Assembly: GCA_003644175.1 (NCBI GenBank) | Contig: QNBS01000022.1 | Location: 1-14,284 of the forward strand | DNA: 14,284 bases | Direction of reading: 5' to 3' | Origin: Planctomycetota bacterium | Lineage (GTDB): Bacteria > Planctomycetota > Phycisphaerae > Sedimentisphaerales > Anaerohalosphaeraceae | In this document: one piece after another, positions 6,929 to 13,406 of the stretch | How positions within the stretch are numbered: the first letter of the stretch is position 1 | Layout of the letters: the number at the start of each line of letters is the position of its first letter | Notes under the pieces: model-generated | Told to the model about the DNA's origin: nothing | What the model saw: the letters and a program-made list of their open reading frames with translations, nothing else | The model's database searches: none | Made by a program: the position numbers and the translations under genes

Positions 6929-8926
6929 TCAAAATCGCCTGGTCAATCTCAAATAGAATATCGTACCGGCTCTTTCGGTGTCGCGGCGTTGGAGTGTGTA
7001 ATAATCCAACCCGGCTCTTACGCTGAGTGAACGACGATTATATTGTAATGCAGCACCAAGTTTCCATCCATCCGTTGGGCCTATATCGCTGCTGTCTTCC
7101 TTGCGTAACTCCACATCGCCCGACAACTTCAGATACCTCGTTAAACGAGTCTTTATTCCTCCGTTCGCCCTAAAAAGAGACGTTTCGCGGGCAAGGTTCC
7201 CGGTCGAGTCAAGCCAGCTTTGCGAAACACGTCCGCGAAATGACGTCTTTGGCGTCAAAGGCCACACAATACTGGCCGCCAATCGGTCGCTCTTGGAGGA
7301 GTTCTGGTTCGATTTTGTCTCGCCATGCTCGGCGTTCAGTGAAATATAGTCATTGCTGTAGCCGGCCCCGAAACTGTTCGTCTCGTATTCGTCATCAAGG
7401 TTGACCGTTCCAGAGCCAGTCGAAGCGCCGAAGCGATTTTGACGGTTCAAATACGAATAGAATACCGAAAAACCGTTATTGAATTGCTGTTCTATACGGA
7501 AATCATGTTGGATATTCTCTATATCAGTTGAGGCATCCGTCTGAACAAGATAGTCCACCAGGATTTCCTGACCGTCGGAGATATTCGGAAGAGTATCGTC
7601 CAGCGGATATACTGTAAGCTCGATGCGTCCATCCACCTCCCTGACTGTATAATCGCCGTCAATACCTTCCGTATAAATCTCTGTGCCCGTACTGTCCGTG
7701 ACAACAATGCTGTCAACGACAATGTTTCTTCTTTCAAGCGTAACAGGATTTGGATCGTCCTCGTCAAAAATATGCGATTCACCGGTCACAAGGTCCGTTC
7801 CCGTTGCACCGCTGCTTTCCCGGGTCGTCATACGGACCGAGTATCTGCTCGTCAACAGCCCCCACGGATTATTCCTGTAGTAATCAAACCTCAGCTTCCC
7901 GCCGCGTCGTGTGGATTCGCTATTGGCGCCGAAATCACTCTTGCTGGCAAACGCACTGAAACTGGTGTTGAGATTATCGTATAACTGGTGGTAAAAACCT
8001 GCCGTAACCCCCGTTGTACGGCTTTCGCCCAACTCAAAAGTATTATCTACGACATAGGCGTTGTAGAACGTAGAAAACGTTGGCGAGTGATACAGCTTCA
8101 GACTTTCGTTCCAGTTAAAGGTCTTGTTCTCAAAGTCGCCGGTTCTGTCGGCAAGAGAAACAGAAGTGTTGAGGCTATGCTGATTGTTGCGTCCAAAATT
8201 ATAATCATGCAAGAGCCGGTGCTGGGTTGTTTTTATCTCGCGGGTAAAACTTCCTCCTGTCTGCGAGAGGTTACTCAGGTCGGATCTGAAGTACATGCGC
8301 GATCGTTCACTAAAATTGTGCCTCAGAGAATAGCCGAATCTTTCATCGGTTCTATCGTAAAGGTCTTCGGCGGAACCAATATCGGAACTCCTGGTCATCT
8401 CATCTTTGCTCCATGAAAAAGTCATGGGCCAATTTTCAAATCGCAATCTGCCAAGAAAGCTATTAGACGTATTCTCCATCTGCAAGGGGCTTTGAAATCG
8501 GCGAGAGCTGACAGATTCGCTTTTTCTTGTATTGACGCTGAACGGATAAAGTTTCCCGGACAGGAAATTCGCGCCAAAATTGTAACTGTTCAGGTTGCCG
8601 GAACTGCTCCCGGATTCTGTCTCCTGCTTGAACTTCTGCTGGTTCAAGCCCAGCCCCACACCGGCCACATACGTCATCAACTTCGGATCAAATACATCCC
8701 CCTGCGTGCCAAGAAACAGTTCCTCTTGCATTATCGTACTCTCACTTTTTCGACTCGTTCCGGAAGAATTCAATTCTTCCGTCCGCCGGCGCGCAGTCAA
8801 ATTCACACTACCATAAATACGTTCTGATTTCACAAAGGACCTTTCTCTTCCCCTTACCCGAACCGCGCAGCCGCTGGCTTGCAGCAAGGCCAGACCGGCG
8901 CCGACCAGCAGCAGAACTTTTATCAC
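6929..8926 (-). CDS. Outer-membrane beta-barrel of porin-cytochrome conduit type
   Basis: About 665 residues from GTG 8926, chosen because it gives a compact signal peptide (VIKVLLLVGAGLALLQASGC) with a possible lipobox ASGC. TTG 8974 would add 16 residues; neither start has a strong ribosome-binding site. The mature protein is Ser/Asn/Arg/Tyr-rich with alternating hydrophobic residues throughout, and ends YLRLTRRF, a C-terminal Phe typical of BAM substrates. Between candidate strands, about residues 405-478 (counted from 8974) look like a small all-beta soluble insert with a YTEGIDGDYTV motif and DGQEILVDYLV. There are no Cys residues after the signal and no haem motifs. It lies between the pentahaem lipoprotein and the second NHL gene. 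A role as the pore sheath of an outer-membrane electron conduit is inferred from context; no closer family was recognised. Confidence 0.8.
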   Translation of the reverse strand: MIKVLLLVGAGLALLQASGCAVRVRGRERSFVKSERIYGSVNLTARRRTEELNSSGTSRKSESTIMQEELFLGTQGDVFDPKLMTYVAGVGLGLNQQKFKQETESGSSSGNLNSYNFGANFLSGKLYPFSVNTRKSESVSSRRFQSPLQMENTSNSFLGRLRFENWPMTFSWSKDEMTRSSDIGSAEDLYDRTDERFGYSLRHNFSERSRMYFRSDLSNLSQTGGSFTREIKTTQHRLLHDYNFGRNNQHSLNTSVSLADRTGDFENKTFNWNESLKLYHSPTFSTFYNAYVVDNTFELGESRTTGVTAGFYHQLYDNLNTSFSAFASKSDFGANSESTRRGGKLRFDYYRNNPWGLLTSRYSVRMTTRESSGATGTDLVTGESHIFDEDDPNPVTLERRNIVVDSIVVTDSTGTEIYTEGIDGDYTVREVDGRIELTVYPLDDTLPNISDGQEILVDYLVQTDASTDIENIQHDFRIEQQFNNGFSVFYSYLNRQNRFGASTGSGTVNLDDEYETNSFGAGYSNDYISLNAEHGETKSNQNSSKSDRLAASIVWPLTPKTSFRGRVSQSWLDSTGNLARETSLFRANGGIKTRLTRYLKLSGDVELRKEDSSDIGPTDGWKLGAALQYNRRSLSVRAGLDYYTLQRRDTERAGTIFYLRLTRRF

Positions 8927-8978
8927 ATTGTTCAATCCATTGACACATTTATTTCTTCTGTGTCGAGTATGCAACAGA

Positions 8979-9731
8979 TTATTTACTCAAATTAACCGTA
9001 TTGGGGTCCTCTTTCAGCACTTCCACGCTGTCAACACTATTGGGATCCGACACCAACTGCCCTGCCGGTTTCAAGAGTTTTTCCATGGAACTTACATGCG
9101 GGTCATGACACTTTGTGCAGATCGCGTCCAGATTGTCGGCATGGCCGGATATGGTGGCTATGTCCTGCCGCGTGTGGCAGCGATAGCACAAATCCGGCAG
9201 CCTGGCCCTTTGGAGGTAAATATATGCACTTTGATGAGGATCGTGGCAAAACACGCATGCCCCAACCGCTATCGGGCCGTGCAGATAGACGCCCGCCGTC
9301 TCATAATTCTTATGGCAGGAATAACATAACTCAGGCAAGGGCTTAACCAACTCCCGTTGGCGTTGATTCATCGTGCCGGCATGGCAATTATTGCAGTCGC
9401 GAGCCGCTGCATGTATCGAACCGGCCTTTTGGCTCAAACTCCCCCCCATCTTCCTGCGCAAAGTGGCACTGCTTAACAAGTCCACGTTGGTTGTTCGGGT
9501 TATCCTGAGCCGTCTCGGCCCGGGGCCATCCGGATCGGGGACACCCTCAAAGAAAAAGGTTAATGCCTTGTGCCGCCCCTCCCTGCTGCAACTCGAAACG
9601 ACAAGGGCCGGCATGATCACTCCGGCTGTAATCAGGCACAAGACAATCCCGGTTTTCGGAACCCCTGCGTAATATGTTTGCTCTTTCTTTCCCATCAGCC
9701 CCATCCAGACCGAAATCAGCCTCAACCGCAA
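8979..9731 (-). CDS. Pentahaem c-type cytochrome lipoprotein
   Basis: 250 residues from TTG 9731, chosen because GGAGAG lies at ideal spacing and the codon starts two bases after the upstream stop. ATG codons 10 and 13 (9704 and 9695) are alternatives. A hydrophobic segment (IVLCLITAGVIMPALVV) leads to the lipobox VSSC, with Cys48 as the lipid anchor. The mature N terminus, CSREGRHKALTFFFEGVPDP, is a signature I know from small multihaem lipoproteins in electron-transfer clusters. Five CXXCH motifs begin at Cys113, 136, 159, 182 and 205, evenly spaced 23 residues apart, which suggests a repeated compact fold. Nearby His residues offer distal ligands. The tail after residue 215 is acidic and haem-free. 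It sits between the first NHL lipoprotein and the barrel, and is the best candidate for the haem protein that plugs or feeds the pore (inference). Confidence 0.88.
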   Translation of the reverse strand: MRLRLISVWMGLMGKKEQTYYAGVPKTGIVLCLITAGVIMPALVVSSCSREGRHKALTFFFEGVPDPDGPGPRRLRITRTTNVDLLSSATLRRKMGGSLSQKAGSIHAAARDCNNCHAGTMNQRQRELVKPLPELCYSCHKNYETAGVYLHGPIAVGACVFCHDPHQSAYIYLQRARLPDLCYRCHTRQDIATISGHADNLDAICTKCHDPHVSSMEKLLKPAGQLVSDPNSVDSVEVLKEDPNTVNLSK

Positions 9732-9733
9732 TG

Positions 9734-10927
9734 TTACTCTCCGGATGTCGGTTCCTTCGACTCATTGGTCTTTTCAACTTGCGACTTGTCGGATTCATCG
9801 CCAACAAACGGCTGGGAATACTTCTCCGGGAAATTTCCGAAACCGTAAACACTGACCATCTGGTCGCCGTATTGATTGGTTACCAGGACAATAAAGTCAA
9901 GCTTTGCGCCTTTGACGACATAGTCCTTGAACAAATCCACATTATCATAATCGATAATCACATCGGCGGGCATATACATCTGCCCCGGCTCTGTCCCGAG
10001 CAGGCCAAACAACATCAACAGCCGACCGTCTTCTCTGAATACTTTTACCGCCTGCGCCGGACCGGCGTCAACCACCCACACCCTGCTCTCTCTGTCAACG
10101 GCAATTCCCTTGACACGAACCAGGCTCGCCGGCGTACTGCCGGGCTGCCCGTATGAACGCAGGAATGCCCCGTTCGAACCGAACGTGGTCAACCGGCCCT
10201 TGAGTTTGTCCCCGACATAGATATTGCCTTCCTGATCCAGCGTCAGATCGGTAATCATGGAAAACTCGTCAGGCTGCCAGTTTGCCCTGTCCGCCAGAGG
10301 CTTGCCGATCCTCTCGATGAGTTCACCGCTTCGCTTATCCAACACCAGCACCTGATTGCTGTTCATGTCCGTCAAATACACCCGCCCGTCTCGAACATAA
10401 ACGTCGATAGGCCTGATCCCCAACTTATTGCCAAGGTAGGATGTGAGCTTGTCGTCGGCGTTAAACACAACTATCGCCCCCCCCGTAGAGTCGGCGACAT
10501 ATTTGGTCCCGTCGGGTTCAATAAACATGTTCACGGGCCTGGTCAATGACCTGCCCGAAGGGAAAATCGTAAACTTGTTGTTTACGAGGTCCATCACCTT
10601 GATGTTTGCATGGCCCACATCGCACACATATATCTTGCCCTCGTGGATCGCTACCCCGTATGGCTGGCCAATCGTGCCGACCTTAATCTCCGCATCGCCC
10701 AATACAAAAGTTTCCAGAAAGCCCGGCTTTTCTATATCGAATTTCTCACCTCCCTTAAACGAGGTTAGAAACTGCAGCTTCGGCTGGTTTGGAGGCGGCG
10801 GGAAAAACACCGGCCCCAAAACTTCTTCTTCGACAACGGCCTTGTTGCAGCCGCTCGAACCCAAAATGATGCAACCTGCCAAAACTGCCAGAAAACACTT
10901 CTTAGCCAACCCACAAACAGTCTTCAT
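9734..10927 (-). CDS. NHL-repeat beta-propeller lipoprotein (upstream copy)
   Basis: A 397-residue protein. ATG 10927 is chosen because AGGAG lies seven bases upstream and the signal peptide starts MKT; the frame is open further upstream without a good site. The lipobox SSGC puts the lipidated Cys at 27. A Pro-rich leader follows (FPPPPNQPKLQFL, residues 42-54), like that in the other NHL protein here. Six propeller blades lie at about 88-120, 130-158, 170-203, 224-258, 270-305 and 317-362, with cores such as GVAIHEGKIYVCDVG and GIAVDRESRVWVVD. The C-terminal 25 residues are charged and probably disordered. It is the first gene of the five-gene conduit block; the next gene starts two bases after its stop, so co-translation is likely. 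A G8 run at 10477-10484 lies in the second blade. Confidence 0.88.
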   Translation of the reverse strand: MKTVCGLAKKCFLAVLAGCIILGSSGCNKAVVEEEVLGPVFFPPPPNQPKLQFLTSFKGGEKFDIEKPGFLETFVLGDAEIKVGTIGQPYGVAIHEGKIYVCDVGHANIKVMDLVNNKFTIFPSGRSLTRPVNMFIEPDGTKYVADSTGGAIVVFNADDKLTSYLGNKLGIRPIDVYVRDGRVYLTDMNSNQVLVLDKRSGELIERIGKPLADRANWQPDEFSMITDLTLDQEGNIYVGDKLKGRLTTFGSNGAFLRSYGQPGSTPASLVRVKGIAVDRESRVWVVDAGPAQAVKVFREDGRLLMLFGLLGTEPGQMYMPADVIIDYDNVDLFKDYVVKGAKLDFIVLVTNQYGDQMVSVYGFGNFPEKYSQPFVGDESDKSQVEKTNESKEPTSGE

Positions 10928-11344
10928 GACAAAACTCCTGACCTTCTTAAAACTACTATGATTTCCAACACACAAGTAAATAATGTACATCGCAATTAAT
11001 CGCGTTGTTCACCAGGCCACCACACAGATTCACTCTTCTCAGCGCCACTCAGAACTGAATACCTTTTTATCGGCTAAAAACACACCCTTGTAAACGTGTT
11101 TGCACACTGGCAAGGCAATTATTACTCCTGTCCGGCAAGAGACCCTCCCGGGAACAAGCTGCCTGTAAAACACCCCCCAATATGTTGTAGAAATATCTGC
11201 GAATGCCAAACTTCAACTACCTCGTGCAACCAGCGGGAACCCGATGCGATGCAAATACTACCACATCCCCGCCAAAAAAGCAACACCAACCACCTCAGTG
11301 CCGATAAAATCACCCCAGCAGTACAGCCCGTATATAAAACCACC
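10928..11344. promoter_or_regulatory. Leader/promoter region of the five-gene conduit block
   Basis: About 420 bases lie between the conduit block and the terminator of the tetrahaem gene. I see no convincing gene on either strand. It must carry the promoter of the minus-strand block if that block is separate from the tetrahaem gene, as the terminator implies. No unambiguous -35/-10 pair was identified by eye. Small symmetric elements are present: CCTTG at 11086-11090 paired with CAAGG at 11111-11115, and the palindrome TCCCGGGA near 11147-11154. Confidence 0.4.
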
Positions 11345-11406
11345 GAAAAATCAAAAAAGAAGACCCGACCTGAAACGGAACCTAACACTCCTTCAGGCCG
11401 GGTCTT
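11345..11406 (-). terminator. Intrinsic terminator of the tetrahaem cytochrome gene
   Basis: On the minus strand a 15-base stem (arms 11392-11406 and 11360-11374, AAGACCC...CCTGAA, one mismatch) encloses a 17-base loop. It is followed by a T-rich tract (CTTTTTTGATTTTTC, 11345-11359). It begins about 47 bases after the tetrahaem stop codon. This is a textbook factor-independent terminator and makes the tetrahaem gene a separate transcription unit from the conduit block. Confidence 0.88.
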
Positions 11407-11452
11407 AAGTTGTACTGCTTAAAACTGCAAATTTGCATCTATCAAACAGATA

Positions 11453-12292
11453 CTACTTGATGTGGCATGTCTTGCACAGAACGCCATACTTGAGTTCGTA
11501 ATCATCCGCATTTGTGACGTCGGCGCCCCAACCCGCTGCCCACTCAATGCCGGGGATGTTGACAAGGTAAGGTATCCTGAAACTGTGTTCGCCCGTATCA
11601 GTGTGGTCGATGTAAGGTACGTTTCTGCCGCGGCTGTCCACATCAATTACACCATCAAGATCTACATCTGCCCAAATACGGTAGTCGCCAAAAGGAGCCG
11701 CAGGATCGTACAACTGACCAGCAGGAAGAGCAGAACCATCACCAACACCCTGAATATCCTGTGACCAGGCAACGGTCTCATCGCTGAGGCCCTGGATATG
11801 AATATCGTGGCAGCTCTGGCAGTTCACATAGCCATTACTTGGCGAGAGCAGATCTTCGGTAATAGTACCTTCGCCATTAACCTTTGTGCTGCTGCCCTGC
11901 GCATCAGGATCGACCAACTCTTTGTCGTCCGCAGCCAGAGTGCCGGTATAGGCAAACTCCATAGGGTGTGAACCTGTCAGATCGCCGGCGGCATCATTGA
12001 TGGCACGGTGAGGCTCCGAAGCTCCGGAGTCGTGACAAGCAAGGCACAAAAGACTCGGACCCACAGGGGTGCCGGCCGTAGCCTGCATCGTCTCGCTGTC
12101 ATAAGCGGTAAACCCGGGATGAGACCCAGGAAGCACAGTGTCGCTGTTCCACAGCGGCATATCCTCCAGGGTCCCGGCTTTATGCGGTATGTGGCAACTG
12201 TCGCACTCGTAGGACCTTCCTTCACGTGCATGGAACGCCATCGCCGGCGCCGCTATGGCCAACACAGCCATAATCACAATAAGTTTCTTCAT
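11453..12292 (-). CDS. Secreted tetrahaem cytochrome, OmcS/OmcE-like ends
   Basis: A 279-residue protein. ATG 12292 is preceded by GGAGGT at ideal spacing; an in-frame upstream codon lacks such a site and would spoil the signal peptide. Residues 1-19 (ending APAMA) form a clean Sec signal, giving a mature protein that starts Phe-His. Four CXXCH motifs begin at Cys30, 83, 158 and 273, the last only two residues from the C terminus. Residues 209-219 (DVDLDGVIDVD) match a calcium-binding D-x-D-x-D-G loop. At least eight further His residues could serve as distal ligands. The FH start, the first CXXCH soon after it and the CXXCH at the very end recall, from memory, Geobacter OmcS and OmcE, whose subunits stack into filaments. 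It has its own leader and terminator. An extracellular electron carrier is likely; filament formation is only a hypothesis. Confidence 0.9.
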   Translation of the reverse strand: MKKLIVIMAVLAIAAPAMAFHAREGRSYECDSCHIPHKAGTLEDMPLWNSDTVLPGSHPGFTAYDSETMQATAGTPVGPSLLCLACHDSGASEPHRAINDAAGDLTGSHPMEFAYTGTLAADDKELVDPDAQGSSTKVNGEGTITEDLLSPSNGYVNCQSCHDIHIQGLSDETVAWSQDIQGVGDGSALPAGQLYDPAAPFGDYRIWADVDLDGVIDVDSRGRNVPYIDHTDTGEHSFRIPYLVNIPGIEWAAGWGADVTNADDYELKYGVLCKTCHIK

Positions 12293-12300
12293 TTCAATGA

Positions 12301-12386
12301 CCTCCAACAAAAACACAACCAGTTAACGTTAACGGTTTAGACTACACAACCTAAACCATCCTATAGCAACCATTTGTATAGCAACC
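12301..12386 (-). promoter_or_regulatory. Promoter-proximal repeats upstream of the tetrahaem gene
   Basis: Several ordered elements lie just upstream of the start codon. The ribosome-binding segment is TTGTTGGAGG (12301-12310). GTTAACGTTAAC (12322-12333) is a perfect 12-base palindrome. GGTTTAG and CTAAACC (12334-12340 and 12351-12357) form an inverted repeat. The direct repeat TATAGCAACC appears at 12362-12371 and 12377-12386, a 15-base period. They look like operator half-sites around a promoter. Which protein binds, and the exact transcription start, cannot be read from the sequence. Confidence 0.5.
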
Positions 12387-12470
12387 GCCGTGCCTGCGAT
12401 GGATTTCTTAGGGACAAATGATGTTTTGGTCTTGTAAGCAGTTGGATATACGGCACTTATGTGCATTATG

Positions 12471-12506
12471 GAAACAAAAACCTCTCAGGGGCGGTGTAAT
12501 GAGAGG
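12471..12506 (-). terminator. Terminator-like hairpin 180 bases upstream of the tetrahaem gene
   Basis: On the minus strand CCTCTC (12501-12506) pairs with GAGAGG (12481-12486) around a 14-base loop and is followed at once by TTTTTGTTTC (12471-12480). It resembles a weak intrinsic terminator. No minus-strand gene ends just before it, so it may belong to an unseen short transcript or to an attenuated leader of the tetrahaem gene. A second small hairpin (CCCGA 12507-12511 with TCGGG 12523-12527) adjoins it. Confidence 0.45.
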
Positions 12507-12926
12507 CCCGATATTCTCAAATTCGGGACAAATCGGCGAATCGCATTATCAGTACTGAGAAAAAGGTTATTCCCGGCGGTAATGGGGTATTGTCGCCTCC
12601 GCACGGTAATTTGGCATTCGGCAATTTCGGCGGGCATGGTGCAAGGCCGGGAGTCTTGCTTTGCCGGGGCTGGAGCAACTTTCGAGCTGATTGCTCAGAA
12701 TCGAGAAAGTGGTCGGCTGCGGCAAGGGGGCCACTGCGGAAAAAATAAAAAAAGTCAGGGTGAAATTTGGCATGATATACGCGTCCGCCGGCGCAGGCCG
12801 ATAAAATATGGTGTTTTTGGGCGGGTTCTGCCGATCTCTGGCCTGTTTTTTGCTCAAGGGAATGCTGCGGCCGGGGAATGTGTGTGCTAATGGCCGGTGA
12901 TGTGATACTTTAGGCGGTCCTTTCAA
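12507..12926. other. Gene-free structured stretch
   Basis: There is no convincing protein. The open frames on both strands here lack motifs, plausible composition and ribosome-binding sites. The DNA contains several inverted repeats, for example ACTTTC with GAAAGT across about 12678-12710 and GAGCAA with TTGCTC across about 12673-12696. There is also an A-rich run near 12739-12753. It could encode a structured RNA or a long 5' leader. I compared it by eye with c-di-GMP (GEMM) and cobalamin riboswitch consensus elements and found no match. Confidence 0.35.
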
Positions 12927-12947
12927 GGCTCACGGTGGACCTGAGCC
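12927..12947 (+). promoter_or_regulatory. Leader hairpin before the small Cys-rich gene
   Basis: GGCTCA (12927-12932) and TGAGCC (12942-12947) form a six-base stem with a nine-base loop, ending 19 bases before the start codon. An overlapping alternative pairing, CACGG with CCGTG, is mutually exclusive with it. This could influence translation; evidence is the symmetry alone. Confidence 0.3.
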
Positions 12948-12966
12948 GTGCCGGCGGGAAGCTACA

Positions 12967-13293
12967 ATGAAGCAGGTGCCGAAAAGGCGAATACAAGAGA
13001 TTATGAGCAGAATCGACTGCCCGGAGGGCTTTGAGTGCTATAAGTCCGGGTTTGAGAATCTGTGCCCGCAGGAGATTACCGAATACGGCGGTCCGGCCGA
13101 GTGCAGACAGGCGCAGCGCGACCAGGAAAATGTTCGCCCTTGCACGATGAAAACGTCCTCCGGCAGGGATTACTGCTGCAGCTGCCCCTTGCGGGTTTAT
13201 GTGGTTACATACCTTAACAATCTCACCGCTTTGGAAGGTCCGATATCAGGATCAGGACCACGCGACAAGCAAGCCGACGACTCCGTGTCCTGA
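12967..13293 (+). CDS. Small eight-cysteine protein, function unknown
   Basis: A 108-residue protein. ATG 12967 is preceded by GGGAAG about six bases upstream. Eight cysteines lie at 18, 24, 33, 46, 59, 70, 71 and 73, in segments such as CPEGFECYKSGFENLCP and DYCCSCPLRVYV. There is no signal peptide, membrane segment or CXXCH, so a cytoplasmic metal- or Fe-S-binding or redox role is conceivable. From memory, the pattern resembles short uncharacterised proteins of anaerobic bacteria, and the first about 85 residues look conserved in style while the tail after about residue 90 looks loose. It is the only plus-strand gene in the window and is convergent with the hydrazine-synthase-alpha-like gene. 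I do not assign a function. Confidence 0.6.
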   Translation: MKQVPKRRIQEIMSRIDCPEGFECYKSGFENLCPQEITEYGGPAECRQAQRDQENVRPCTMKTSSGRDYCCSCPLRVYVVTYLNNLTALEGPISGSGPRDKQADDSVS

Positions 13294-13308
13294 CAGGCAT
13301 CATTGGAA

Positions 13309-13330
13309 TCGCCTTCGGCGATGGTTGTTT
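13309..13330 (+). terminator. Possible intrinsic terminator of the small Cys-rich gene
   Basis: TCGCC (13309-13313) pairs with GGCGA (13317-13321) around a three-base loop, followed by TGGTTGTTTT. It lies 16 bases after the stop of the plus-strand gene. The stem is short and the T tract imperfect, so this is tentative. Confidence 0.4.
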
Positions 13331-13335
13331 TAACA

Positions 13336-13406
13336 GATTCCTCGGCTTTGCTCGGAATGACAGTGGGTGGGGCCTTTTCGTGCCTCCGGTCGGAATGACA
13401 GGGGGG
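13336..13406. repeat. Dispersed palindromic (REP-like) repeat, one full and one partial copy
   Basis: A first unit at 13336-13363 contains ATTCC...GGAAT arms around a CTCGGCTTTGCTC core and continues TGACAG. A second, partial unit at 13390-13404 repeats TCGGAATGACAG followed by G's. This core (reverse strand: CTGTCATTCCGAGC) is, from general knowledge, a very common interspersed element in many bacterial genomes, usually placed between genes, and gives false peptides such as LSFRAKPRNLL. Here it sits between two convergent genes, as expected for such elements. Confidence 0.6.

Noticed and set aside
12459..12926. Open frames on both strands (143 codons plus, 119 codons minus) in the region upstream of the small Cys-rich gene
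   Set aside because: Neither has a ribosome-binding site, recognisable motif, signal peptide or plausible composition, and they overlap each other. The region looks like structured non-coding DNA.
12530..12930. Possible c-di-GMP (GEMM) or cobalamin riboswitch
   Set aside because: Short fragments such as GGGGGCCACTGCGG and GGCCGGGAGTC caught the eye, but the conserved core elements are absent or in the wrong order on both strands. A covariance search would settle it.
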